In this document: piece after piece, positions 34,530 to 47,000 of the stretch
Layout: each line of letters opens with the position of its first letter
Numbering within the stretch: position 1 is the stretch's first letter
Assembly (NCBI GenBank): GCA_032358165.1
Contig: JAALGY010000057.1
Coordinates: forward strand, 620,001 to 684,000
Source: Diplosphaera chodatii
Taxonomy: Eukaryota > Chlorophyta > Trebouxiophyceae > Prasiolales > Stichococcaceae
Direction: 5' to 3'
DNA length: 64,000 nt
Notes under the pieces: model-generated
What the model saw: only the letters and a program-made list of their open reading frames with translations
The model's database searches: none
What the model was told of the DNA's origin: nothing
Program-made: the position numbers and the translations under genes

Positions 34530-37500
34530 TCAGCTTCCGGGCTGCTGCTGCAGCCCCGCCTGCAGCGACGCCAGTTCCTCCTGGATGGCGGGGAATGTCG
34601 GCCGCGCCTCGGGGTCGCTCAGCATGCACCGCACCGACAGGTCCTGCACCATTTGCATCATCAACTTGGGATCGGGTGCAGCATGACAACGCCGACATGT
34701 CATGTACAGCTGCGGCGGGTGTATGATGCCCGTTGGCGGCATGCTGGCTGCTGGGGCTCAGTCGTGACACGTGTGCGTCTGCACAGGCACCTTGATGGCG
34801 GGGGGTGCGTGCGCCGGCCACGGAAGCCGCTCGTCCTCCATGGCCACCTTCGCGATGACTTGTGTGTGGCTCATGCCGTCCCAGGCCTGGGCGCTGTTGG
34901 CCATCTGCAGCGCAGCACAGCAATCTGTGTCAGGGTCTGTGGCGTCACATGGTATTGCCCGTGCAGCAGAGCTGCACACAGCTACTCAGTTCAGACTGCA
35001 TGTGAACGAATCACGTGTACGTGCACAGCATGGCTGGCCTGTATGTTCTCCGCACCTCCCACAGCAGGACGCCAAAGCTGAAGACATCTGACGCCGCGGT
35101 GAGCCGCTGCTCCAGCATCAGCTCAGGCGGCATGTGCGTCACCTGCAGGGGTGGTTTATCAGAGTCAGCCAGTCATGTGCTAACGTGTCGCATGCGGGCT
35201 CCCATGCGCCAATCAGCTGCTATGTAGTAGGTAAAGCAGTCCAAAAGCGTGCACTTGCTGACGCTGAGGGTGCAGTCCCGTCCAGTTGCTGTCCCACACT
35301 CTGGACGTGACTGCCATGACACCATCAGCAGTATGCAGCAAATGCGCACCGTGCCATAGGTGGCAGTGCAGATGCTCTGCGCCTTCAGCTGCCGGCTGAG
35401 CCCAAAGTCCGCAATCTGCAGAGTACCACAATGGATGCTGACTATCCAAACGAAACTCGGGCGAGGACACGGGGAATCTTCAAGCTCTTTTTGCAATCTG
35501 GGGGTCCAGCAATGGGAAGGGACAGGACAAAACAGCACCTTGGACGTGAACCCTGCCGGCTTGGTCTTGTCGGTCGTCAGCATGACGTTGCTGCCACACA
35601 GGTCGCCGTGCACGACACTGCGGCTGTGCAGGTAAGCCATGGCGGACGCCATCTCGGCCGCAACTGCCAGCACGACGCCAACATTGGCTGTCCTTTGTGG
35701 TGCTGCAGCCTCTCTGGGATTACTCTGCAGCTGCGATGGCCTGCTGAAGTACCCACGTTCGATGCCAGACTGCACAGCAGGTTGAGATGATGTCAGGCAG
35801 CTATGATGATTGCTCTGCCAACCAGCACCAATACAGGCCGAGGTGCTGCCAGATCAGCTGGCACCAGCTGCTGTATCGCCCGATATGCAACCGCAGAAGC
35901 ATCAGTGCCCACCCGCAGCGTGCCGCGGTTGCAGTACTCCATGACTAGCCACGTCTCCATCTCGGCCGAGCACTTCGGACTGCAATCGTCCGTGTCTGAG
36001 CTCTCGTCCTCTGACCACGACGGCGCAGTGCTGCATGCGCCTGCGTTGGGCAACGACGCTACAATCAGCACGGCTATGCAATGCAGCAACAGTATAAGCA
36101 TCGCAAACGGTAGAGCTGAACTGCCCAGCTTCCAGAAGGCAAACACATGGGGGAATAGCACAGACAGGGGGCATCACCTGAGGGAGCATGTTCCAACTCT
36201 GTTGCAATGCCACTAGTACCGCCGCCGTCAGCGCCTGGTGAGCTCGCTGTCCCCACGGTGCCAGCTGCACTAGAGTCCCGAGCGCTGCTGCGCGGCCGGC
36301 TGCGCTCCCCGCTGCTGTTGCTCCAGCTGCTGGCTTGCAGATCCCCACCCTGCTTTGAGCGGGGCACACAGCAGCCCATGAGGAGTGGTCTTTGCCCACA
36401 GGAGCAAGAACATGCCTTCAAGGTTTGAAATACACCCCCAAATCTGGAGCATCACAGCATGTTGACGGATGCCTGGCAGCAGCACCAGCAGGGGTATTGC
36501 AAGTACACAAGCGCTATTACGACGCTGTTGGGAGTTGTTCAGGTGCTGAGCACTGGCAGCAGGGCTGCACCTGATTGATGACGGTTGCATGCTTGAGGGC
36601 AGCCACGATGTTGGGGTGCCGCAGCTTGCGCACCTGCAGGGCATACGAGAGCTTGTCAGGTTTACCGATTTGACTCCGACATAATCCATACACAACACAG
36701 TGCAGTGCAATCTTGTGGGCTGCAGTCAGGAGCTAGCGTACCTGCAGCGCCTCCATGTTCTTCCATGGCTTGAGCGTCCTCCCCTGTGTGGACCTCATGT
36801 TGCCGGTGCAGACCTGCGCATGCCAAGCACATGGCTGAGGCCTATTTCACACCAGGAACAGAGCACGCATGCCCCTCCAACAGCTGCATGCCTGTGAAAG
36901 CCTGACAAAATCAACTGGACGAGCATCATGTCTGACCTTGACGGCAACCTTCTTGCCCCGGTAGCGCCCCCGGAACACGCTGCCAAAGGACCCCCGCGCC
37001 AGCAGAGGGCCCAGCTCCAGTCCCTCCACCAGCCCCGTGGTGAGCGGCCGCTCCCGTGACAGGTTGAGCGCCTGCAGCAGCAGCGTGACTCGACCGTCAG
37101 AGGTGGTGGGATGCCCCTGTGTACACGCTGGGATGTGCACACCTCCGGCTACTGGGGCAGGGCTGCAGCTGATGAAATTGATGAAATTGCACACCAGCAT
37201 GATGAGGGCTTCAGGATATTTGCACAGGCCAGCGCATGAGCACAGCACATGGGCTACGCCAAGCGCGTGCGCAGCTGCCACACCTGGACAGGGGTAAAGC
37301 CCTTGTCTCCAGCAGGGGTTGCCTCTGGGGTGACGACCACGAAGAAGGGGTGGCCCGCGTCACCGGGGGCGCTCGGCAGCTGCGCCGGCAGGTCCGCCAA
37401 CTCAGCGTCATCGTCCAGTCCGCCTTGATCCGCAGGCCTGCATGACGACAAATGGGCATCACATCCCTGCTGTGGAGCATGTCCAGCAACCGTGCCAGTG

Positions 37501-40380
37501 CTGGAAATGGCAGCAGCAGCTGCAGTCGTCAGCAGGCAGCCAGGAAGAAACCAGGAATATTGCCAGGTACTGTATGTCAACCAGATAGATCGGCCTACAA
37601 TGCTTATCACAGGTTGACTTGACTTGTTAGCCAGACACTTCACCGTAGTGTTGCTGAAGCAAGCAGCAGTGTATTGGTGTCACTGACCTGAACTGCAGGG
37701 AGAAGGTGCCTCGCTCTGGCGCGTCCGCGACGCGGCAGCACCGCAGGATGAACTCGTCGCCGCGAGCGGCCACCTCCATGGCTGCCTCCCACGCCGGGGA
37801 ATCCTCCGCAAAGGGCCGCGCAAACAGCCGCCACAGCGGCTGGCCAGCTGCCGCCTCAGCTGGAACCCCCGCCACCTGAAGACACCACGTGTACAAGCTT
37901 CAGCAGTTTACAGCTGACAGTAGCCATTCCCTGTACCAAACATCAAGATGACGGTGACAGTTCACACCACGCCTTCAGAGTACACATTGAAGGGTATGGC
38001 TGGCTAGCGCACCTCTGCCAACATGGCATTGGCGTGCAGCACAGCCCAGGGGTGCTGCGCAGCGTCCACGAACAGCACAGCGCGCCCGCACATCCCGTTG
38101 ACAGCCGCAGACTCCATCGGCGTCACATCCCCAGAGCTGATGGTTGTGCCGGGGCGGCCCTGGAGCAGCTGCAGGGCGGCGGTGTCCTTCGCCAGCTCGG
38201 CTGCGACCCGCTCTGCAGTGTGACAGCAGCGCTCAAATGTTGGTCATAGGAGACGATATTCATGTGCACCGAGAGCAGGTATCGTCAGAGCTGCAGCTCA
38301 TGACACACCACCCCATTTGATCAGCAATCCTGGCTGTGGCAGACGAGCAGGTGCTGCACGTAGAATGATGTCCACACACCTGCCAGCTCGGTGAAGGCGC
38401 TGCACTGCTCGTCGCTGGGCTGCTGCGGGTCGCGGCCCACGAGGCACAGGCTGCCGAGCACCAGGCCGCCCGGCCCCAGCAGCGGGATGCCCGCAAAGAA
38501 GCGCACCCGTGGCTCCGGCTGCCTCGCCAGCGCGTCGGCCAGCCTGCACGACCAAGCCGACAGGTGGCTTGACCAGGAAACAGAAGCAACTTCGGAGGGG
38601 CACTCCACTGCCAAAATGGAAGAGCATATGATGGCTGAGCATGGCAGCGAAGCACACGAGACGCCGATCAACCTGCCATGTTAGAAACATACAGTGCATG
38701 CGGGACAAGTGGTCAGTACTGGTGTCGAGGCTCTGAATGCGCTAGTAGCTCACCGGGGCACGGCCAGGGTGTCGGGGACGACCAGCAGCTGCGGCTGCGG
38801 GGCGCAGGACTGCCATGCTGACCAGCACCAGGGGAACGTGCCCGGCCTGAAACCCGCCTCGTTTCTCACCCACACACGCCTGTAAGCAACGTTTCAGATG
38901 AGGCAGATCAGTGTCTTGCAGATGATAGCCTGAGCGGCGGGCACAGCCCTTGGTGTTCCTGTCTACGAGGACTGGACACGAAGCACCGGCTGGGGCTGCT
39001 TGAAGACAGGCGTGCCTCCTTCAGCAAAGCGGACCTCTTGCTGTGCCCTCATTGGATCCGATACAGACAAGAACGGATTCACAACAGATTGACGGTACCT
39101 GGTGGCATTGATGGTGAGGATAGCTGTATCAACGCTGGCTCCCCGCACCGCCGCCGTCAGCAGCTCCTCCACCTGCTGCGATGGTACACATATGGTGACC
39201 GGACGGTTTGATGTGCCCCAAGAGCAGCTCAGGTAACAGCACATTGCCACCGGAGCTGCGTGCAGGCAGTGTTGAATGTCTTTGATCATAACAGCTGTTT
39301 TGTCCGACGGCCCGCACCGCAGGTGGGGGGTTCCTGCCCAGGTAGCCGAAGTTGGAGTCGCCAACATCCATCGGCGTGCCATTGGACCCCATCTTGGGCG
39401 GCCCAGCACGCAGGAACTCCCTGAAGGGCAGCTTCACGAGCTGCTGCAGGGTGGCCTGCAGCGCCTCCCGTGCCTGCGTGCGTGGCGAGAGGTGCGAGCC
39501 GCTTTCGCCTGCCATGCTGCTCGCAGCAGCGCTGCTGACATGCGCGAGTCTGCTGCTGCGAGACGTTTCGATGCTGGACCTGCCACCTGATGTTAGGCCT
39601 CCGCTGCTGGCTGCAATGCTGCCAATGCTGCCAGACTGCAGGCTGCCAGAGGCAAGGGCCCCGCTGCTGTCAACCGCCGAGCTGCTGCGGGTGCTGATGC
39701 TGCAGAGGCTGGGTGTGCTGAGCTGGTTGTTGGCTGACTGCTGAGCAGCAGGCGGTCCCGGCAACGGCATCCACACCAGACCGCCGACTGAGTCTGCGGT
39801 GTCCATAGACACCCGCAGCAATGGCCTGCTGCTGCTGCTGCTGTGCCTGCCGCCGATGTGCGCCGCCAGCTTTGCCGCCCTCGCACGCTCTACGGACAAG
39901 ATACTATGCAATTCAGGGGTCTGCAGAGGGTTGACCGCCGTATGTTGCAGACAGGCACACCAGCACCGCAACTGTAGCCCTAACAAACCCTGTGTCGGCG
40001 CAAGACTTTTTTGAGGGACAGGTACCTGCTGGGCTGCGGAATTCCGCGCTGCCGGCGGGGCACCATGCGGCTGCGCCGTCGGATGTGCTAGGCCCTGCCG
40101 AAAGCGCCGCTGTGGAGTCGGTCTCAGAGCTGGAGCAGGTTGCCGCGTCCGGCACATCGCTGCCATGCTCCGAGCTTGTCACCTGTTCCGAAGAGTGCCC
40201 CACTTTCGGAGGTGGCAGCACTTCGCGATGGCTGCAATGCCGCGCACTGCCAGAATGCAAGTGCCAGGTGGGGTCCAACCAGCTGCAGCGCCAGTGAGCC
40301 GAGTGCGAGCTGCGCACCCGCTTCGCTGCTTCGTCTTGCAGCAAAGGGTTCAGGCCGCACGATGAGCAGCCTGCGCCCAT
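34530..40380 (-). CDS. GAF-PAS protein kinase with N-myristoylation signal
   Basis: Eighteen phase-consistent exons give about 1,011 residues: 40380-40026, 39889-39318, 39172-39099, 38879-38754, 38543-38380, 38212-38013, 37875-37688, 37437-37284, 37071-36937, 36813-36742, 36633-36571, 36349-36178, 36040-35913, 35769-35539, 35415-35350, 35142-35056, 34904-34791 and 34664-34530. The start MGAGCSSCGLN fits N-myristoylation at Gly2 plus palmitoylation of Cys5/Cys8, so membrane attachment is inferred. A GAF domain (FFAGIPLLGPGGLVLGSLCL) is followed by a PAS-like domain (LFVDAAQHPWAVLHANAML). The kinase shows LLARGSFGSVFRG, VAVKV, HPNIVAAL, ETWLVMEYCNRGTL, HGDLCGSNVML, IADFGLSR and MPPELML. The catalytic Asp, Asn and DFG are present, but the usual HRDLK is HGDLC. 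About 90 residues of Ser-rich, acidic insert lie between the HPNIV and ETWLV strands. GAF/PAS sensing of a small ligand is expected; the ligand is unknown. Confidence 0.9.
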
Positions 40381-41804
40381 GGCGGGTCAGCTGGTGCGCC
40401 CGCTGCTGCAAGTGCTGTCGCCTGTGCGCCAATTGTGGGGATCCTGCAATGGCGCACAGCACGGGTCACAATGGTGAATGGGCACCATCGTGCTTTCCAG
40501 CGGCGCAGACGCTGAGCACCAGCATTGCCCTGATCACGCTTGGCAGCACGACTGCAGCAAGGCGCCGGCCCGGGACACAGCTGCCTTGCCGGTACCGGCA
40601 GGGCAGCACAGGCTGATGTTGATTACGGGGACACATGCACTGAACGGTGCCTCGCACGTTGCGCCTTTACCAGGACAGACTGCAGTCTTCGCGAGAAACG
40701 AGGCCACAGGCGGCGGGGCCAAGCGCTGCGCAACGCACCCAAAGGGGCCAAGATTTTGCTCGGCACCACCGGGGTTGCCTCCTGGCCGGTCGTTGCGAAC
40801 CCTGCTGCCTGCGGCCGGGCTGTTGGCTGGCGTTTCGGGTTGACACCGTTCGCAGATGGTGCAGCGAGTAGGGTTCGTATCTACGGTGCGCGCTGGGGGG
40901 CCGGGTGTTGCACGCGGCCGCAGCGGCGGTGGAGCCCCGGATACAGCGCACCCAAACGGCTCAAGCTGCCGCTGGCCGGCACATTCTTGGGGGTACAGAT
41001 GCAAGTAGCTAAGCGTTGTAACGACCTGTGGGTGTAGCCGCGGGCAGGTCACGGTAGTACTGCAAAGTGCTACACCCACCACACCAAACAGATGGCGTGC
41101 GGCCACTTTATGGGTTTACGGCACGGCGCTGGCATCCACACCACGCTACGCACTTGCAGTACTAGTTCGACGAGGCTTGAGGACGGTCAGAGACATGCGA
41201 CAGTCCTCCACGCGCCTCACCAGCGAGAAATGCGAGCTTGGGAGTTGCTGCGAAGTCGGGAAGCTGTCGAGGCGTCCGCGCCCTGCGCTGTGACCTTCTC
41301 TGTGTAGATGCTGTGTCGGTGGCTGCCTGTATGCTCGCTATGAGGTCCGTGCTCGGCTTGGTGGTGCGGATCCGGCGGACAGGGGCTTTTGTGGACCGTA
41401 GTAGGCCTGGTGCCTCAGGCAGCACTGATCAAAGATGCAGCGGTTAGTCACCCTCGTGACAGCTGCAATCTGATCTGATCATCTGGGACCACAAGTCCAG
41501 TATCGCTCCAGGGCAGGCCATTTACCCCGTCACATGCTCACTTATGCACACACCCCCGTGCACTTCTGCCTGCGCAGCAGCTTCGTGCACTCCCAAAATC
41601 TTGCCGCTGCCAGGGTGTGCTTGCAATCGATCCGTGCCACTGCTCAGCACATAATCAACAGTTGTGGCGAAAGTTGCCGGGCGCTTATTTGTGGGCGTTT
41701 GCGACGAGTAAAGGCGTCCGATCGTCCTTGAAGTCCGCGAGAGCAGCTGGACAACCGACAATCAAACAGCTGCAGCTGTAGGCAGCGACCAACAACCCGT
41801 CACG
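40381..41804. other. Intergenic region, no recognised gene
   Basis: This 1.4-kb gap separates the divergent kinase and BAP-like genes and must contain their promoters. A 165-codon open frame at 40540-41037 (+) and several on the minus strand lack recognisable domains. A short inverted repeat lies at 41028-41079. Confidence 0.35.
41028..41079. repeat. 11-bp inverted repeat
   Basis: GTGGGTGTAGC at 41028-41038 is matched by its reverse complement at 41069-41079, giving an 11-bp perfect stem with a 30-nt loop. There is no U-tract after it, and it lies in a eukaryotic promoter-like gap, so its role is unknown. Confidence 0.7.
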
Positions 41805-43121
41805 ATGATCGGTTTCGTGGTGGTGAGATGATTGATGTGATGCGTGCTAGATGAACTACTTTTGCTGCGCTTGCTGCTGTGCTGTTGTGCTGTTGGCAGC
41901 AGCAGCAATTCTGCTGTCTCGATGTGCGTTGGGCTTCAGATGTGTCTCAAGCCTGTAATTTAGATATGAGCACCAAACTGATGTGGGTGTGCTTTGCTAC
42001 CGCAGCCCCTGTACATCATTTGCGGCCTTGAGGTATGCTCTGACTTTGCATGTATCCCCTCCCACCTCCGTATGCCCAGATGGCTCAAGCGCTACACTTG
42101 CGTCCACTTGCACAGCGTACCGCGCACGCCCCTGACACCTTGTGCTGCTGCCCCGCAGTCGCTGCTCGGCTTCTGGCTGATGATGCCGATGCCCGTCTGC
42201 CTGCCCGCGGTCGCGCTGTGCCGCTTCAGCAAGCACAACACCGTGGCGCGCACCGTCATCAACACCACCGCCGCCTTCCTCAGCATCCTGCTGATCGCCC
42301 CGCTGTACGACAACTACGTGATGCACAAGGCGAAGGAGAACGCGTCCCACGCCACGCCCGAGTCCCTGGTCGAGACGTGAGCAGTCCCCAACTTCAGCGT
42401 CCTCCACGTGTTCCGCTCCGTCACGCAGTGTTGCTGCGTCTGCTGTGGCGCAAGCAAGGCGTCTGAAGTGCAGCCTGAACGCCCTCTGGATGCATGGTGT
42501 GTCAAAGGGAGCCATCTGCTCAGCAAACAGAACCCTACTTCACATGGCTGCTTGGCGTGACAGAACGGGCAACGAGGCCAACTCGCTGCTGAGCGCCACC
42601 CTGACGGCGGCGGCCATCTGCAACCTGTTCCTGCTGCGCCACCTGGGCGCCTGCATCGACGAGCGTGAGAAGCTGCGGGTGCGCTTCCTGCTTCCATGAG
42701 CACCTGCCTGTGGGGCTGTCCGCAGAATGCACGCCGGCCTGGCTGGCAGCACAGCAAAGGGGCTGCAGGTGCGGGCAGCTTGTATTGTGTGTGTGCTCGT
42801 TGTGTGCTCGTTGTGTGTATGTGTGTGCTCGTTGTCCAGATCTGCCCTGGTGTCCACACACGCTGTGGCCGGAGCAGCCCCGGCATATCAGGAACCCCGT
42901 GGTCAGCACCGTCAGGCATTTGCAAGTGCCAAGTGGCTTCAGCGTGGTGCACGTTTGCCAGTGCTATGACGTGTGCTGCCTTGCCCGTGGTGCAGGTGCA
43001 GCTGCAGGATGCAGGTATTCAGCCCAACGAGATGCAGGGCACTGTGAACGGCACGAAGCCTGGTCAGCAGCCGCCACAGGTGCAGATGCAGGGACAGGAC
43101 ATCTCCCTCAAGGCTGAGTAG
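41805..43121 (+). CDS. Small three-TM membrane protein, possibly BAP29/BAP31-like
   Basis: Five phase-consistent exons (41805-41822, 42006-42032, 42159-42376, 42564-42678, 42996-43121) give 167 residues. The first exon is 18 nt and codes MIGFVV. TM1 is VVPLYIICGLESLLGFWLMM, TM2 lies in NTTAAFLSILLIAPLYDNY and TM3 in SATLTAAAICNLFLLRHLG, ending with IDEREKLR. The layout of three N-terminal helices with a polar helix-capable tail matches ER proteins of the BAP29/BAP31 family, including the start MI-x-F and the loop RTVINTTAA. The Gln-rich tail ends ISLKAE, so a dilysine ER-retrieval motif is absent. Size is below the usual 200-250 residues. The gene structure is well supported; the family call is tentative. 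Confidence 0.55.
42780..42840. repeat. GT-rich minisatellite in last intron
   Basis: Three imperfect copies of a GTGTGCTCGTT-type unit mixed with TG dinucleotides lie in the last intron of the BAP-like gene (42679-42995). Confidence 0.75.
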
Positions 43122-44000
43122 GCTCTCACAGCGGCAGCACACGGCGGACCGCAGCAGCGCCTGCGGCTGCAGCAGCAGTGCAGATGAGAGGCAGGTTGCC
43201 TGAAGCGTGGGATGGCACTGGAACGTGAGGCGCTGGGTGCAGCGGGCCGCTGTTGCAGTCAGTGCGCATGTGCTGCCGCATGCCAGCAGCCCTGATGGCC
43301 GTGTGCCCACGTGATGCATGGTCCATGCATTGGGCACCCAGAGTGCGGTGTATTGCGTGACAATGTCAGTAGGTAACAAGGTTGCACGACTACTGCATTG
43401 GCAGAGGTGACAAGCTGGACGTTGCCGTGCGCTGCTGCGGGATGCACATGAGCTCTTGCATGCTCATGTGTATGTCAGCATCGGCCTCTGCTGGCCTGGC
43501 TGGTCTGCAGCAACTAGCGTTGGTTTGATGGGGCTTCATGGTTGCTGCATTGGATATCCTTATACCTAATCCCATGATGTAAAGACGATGTTACACGAGA
43601 AAGTCCTTGTTACTTTGAAAGACGCTCCACTGAAACAGACCCTTCAGAAAACACCCTGAAAGCGAAAGCAAACTGAAATGCACAACAGCACCTGTAGCGA
43701 GTACCAGAGTGCTGCCGAGCACAATACTTCAAACGTCAGTCCCATACCGGAAGAGTCTTGCTGTTGCTTCGATCTAGCGCTGCTGTTTGCGTTTGAAGTA
43801 TAAAGTTGAGTGTTGCAGCCAGGGCCGCAGTCACTGGTTCCCTGTCGCAGCACTCGGTCGCTGCTATGCTGCAACCCAACACTTGTTCGTCACTGTAGGT
43901 TTGGGTGCTGACAAAGATCTGATGCTGTTGCGGGCATGTCGCAAAGACGCTGGTTGGAGGATTGTGGTGGACTGCACCCGCTGCCGCTGCTGTGGACACA
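43122..44000. other. Convergent 3' region
   Basis: The 880-bp gap lies between the stops of the BAP-like gene and kinase A and probably holds both 3' UTRs. No gene or repeat is recognised. Confidence 0.35.
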
Positions 44001-47000
44001 TCACCTACTTCCTGGAGGCGCAAGGCAGCTGCCGCCGTCGGTGCTGCTGCGGGGCCGCCGGTCGTCGAAGCTGCCGCGGGACCTAGAGTCCCGCGCCGCA
44101 TCCCCCATGCTGCTGCTGCCCCCTGACGCCGCCCGCTCCAGGGCATCCTTGAGCACCACCTGCATGCTCACCCGCCCGCTGGCGCCTGCAGCACAGGCGA
44201 GGAAGAGTGGACACCGCAATGGTCATAGCTCGCAGCACTGCAACCCTGTGTCAGCCGTGCCAGCCACCAGTGGCGAAACGGGGTGTGGGCCACCTGGGCA
44301 AGACACCGCCAAGCGGAGGCTGCATGCAAGCCTACTGCGACCGTGTGGCACATCGTTGCTTGACCAAGTATTCAAGCCTTCAGTAGCTGCTGGGTATCAG
44401 GAAGCCCCGCTTTCAAGGGAAGGCATCAATGACGTCTTGGTGTCGTTATCTCTGCGACCGCTCACCATCGATGCTGGCGGCCTGGGACGGCGTGCTGGGC
44501 GCCGTCTGCAGCTGGCCCGCGAACAGGTGGTGCGGCTCCGGCACCGACCCGGAGTTATGGCGTGACAGGCCGCCGTCTGACGACGCCGACATTGCCTGCG
44601 GCACATGTAGCAGCAGCATTTCTTGAACCACTGGATGCACGTCAGGCAACACTCGGTCCAGCCACTTCAGCCGGGGTGGGCTGAAGGTGAAGTTAACCGC
44701 TGCATGCCGTCGGACGCATAAGGGCAGACCTCGCCGGGTGCATGCTGGGGCTCTTGTGTATGCCGGATAACTGGCCGTGTGCAGAGCAGTCGCTGGCATA
44801 TATGGCTGTCTCAAGTGGGAGAGCATGCACATGGCGTGTGAGAGCGCACGAGGCGACCAGGCTGGTCGGGATGGGGCTTGACAACCACCTGTTCCAGGAG
44901 GCTACGGGACCCAAGGCGCAGGTTGCCGGAGTCGGTGCGGCTCGCCCGGGCCTCCAGCAGCTCCCCCACTGCGATGGGGTCGAACATGAAGGGCCGTGAC
45001 TCCACCCCCATGCGCGCCTGCAATGCAGAGCAGAGGGCTATGATGCGGTCGACGTGGCGACGGCATGCCCTTGCAGCTTCCGGCCTGCAGAATCTTTTAC
45101 GCGACGCACTGTATGCTGACGCCTGTGCCATTGGTCTGCACTCATGCGCGCTGTTGATGGTGCGTGCATGCTGTGAGCCAGCTCCACAATGCATGACCAG
45201 TCAGGAGGGCCATTGTCCACTGTTCTCTGAATGAACCTCACCATGTGCCCGAAGCATCTGCACAGGATATGCACGCTCGCAGCAACTTGCAAAGAAAGCC
45301 ATGATCTTGGGGACCATACAACTTCTGCATACGCAATTCTCACCAGCTGCAGCGTCGACAGCAGGGACAGGATGTTGAGAAAGCAGGCGTTGGTGCACTT
45401 GCCCTCGGCGACCATGTTCTCCCGCAGCGCCTGCGACACCGCCACCACATCGCCATAGCTGCCCGGCCCAGAGTTGAAGCTGTCATCCTACATGAGATAG
45501 ACACATTACTTTCTGCATCAGTGCAGCCAGCAGCAAGAGAGCACGCTGCCATCGTGTTTTGCACACACAGGAGGCATGTGCTTGTGGCTGAGAGGAGCCT
45601 GGCAAAGCCATACAGGGTTCCACATCTGATCTTGTCTGGCAGCTGGCCATCCGGTGGGGCAATTCCGCAGGGCAAGCTGCACTGTTGCATGCAGAATGTG
45701 GTTGGTCTGCATACTGTAATGTGCATACCTGGCAGTCGTCAAACTGGTGCAGGGCATCCACGAGACGCGCCCGCTCCGCAGCAATGCCCTCCATCTGCTT
45801 CAGGGTATCCTGGCGGATGCCTGCAATCAGCACCCACGTGATCAAGCTCCCTAACACATGCCGACCATCGCAGTCCTCCAAGTAGCCTCGCTATCCCCCT
45901 CCTGACATCACCGCCTGTCAAGTGGCGGAAACAGCAGTGCCCTGGCTTCACCTAGGATGGCCTTCTCCTGCTGGGGCGTGAGCTGCAACGCCCGCAGCAC
46001 CGCCTGCTGGTCGATCTTCACGGGGTCGGGGGCGCTGCCGCCTGTGGACTCTGCGGTGGTGGTGCTCTTGGTGTTCCGCAGGCCGTGCGCCCACAGGCTG
46101 TTGTCCTGGGCCTGCAGGTGGACCACAGGAGCGGTAGGCACGTCGAAAGGGTAGCCGAAAGGGTAACTGATGTGATCAAGTCGAAGGCACACCAGGGCTA
46201 CACACGAACATATGCTAAGGGGAAGCTCTCTGTGTGCAGTGCAATGGGCTCCCGCAAGGACACGCGCGAAGTGAATGGTTGATGGGTGCAAGAAGTGCAG
46301 CAGGCCAGCCGGAGGATTGCATTCACACCTTGAGCCGCATCGCCCGCAGCAGGGGCGCACAGAGCGCCTCGATGCGGCGGTACGCTGTGGACTTGGGGTC
46401 CTCGACGTCTGGAGCCTGCAGGCAGCGCGCCCAGTCGGCCAGCAGGTCTGTCCAGACGCCCATGTCGGTGCGTTGACTGCAGACAACATGTCACCATGTC
46501 AAGCTTCTCCCCTTGGAGCATTGCAGCAACTTTGATTACAGACAACAGCAACACACCCATCAGTGGTGCAACCATGTCACAGGCAACAGTGTCTGCTGGG
46601 TTCGACGAGGCGGAAGTTGCAGTGAACGGTAGACACCGAGTTGCCATAACAGTGGCAGCATGTGCAAACTCAGCATGGGGTACGACGAGTAAGAACGTCT
46701 TGTGCAGTGGTGCAGACACACCACACAGGGCAGCCTTGAGCACCCTCATGCTGCTTTCTGCACTAAAGCACATGCAGCAAGTCTATGCAGAATTGCACAC
46801 ATACCTGATGAACTCGGCTTCGGCAGGTCGCCAGTTGCGCTCCTTGATGCCCTGCTCGCCGTAGAGGATGGTGGCGAGTCGTGTCGTCATCTTCTGCGCC
46901 TGCCGCCCAATCTCTGGGTTGCCAGTGCCCTGCAAGGGGGCAGGGCTCACGCCGTACTGAGTGCCGCTCCAGCAGTAAGAGACATATGCCCATCCACACA

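Noticed and set aside
40540..41037. 165-codon plus-strand open frame in the gap before the BAP-like gene
   Set aside because: No recognisable domain, and minus-strand frames of similar length overlap it; coding is not supported.
41028..41079. Inverted repeat as a rho-independent terminator
   Set aside because: There is no T-tract after the stem and the genome is eukaryotic.
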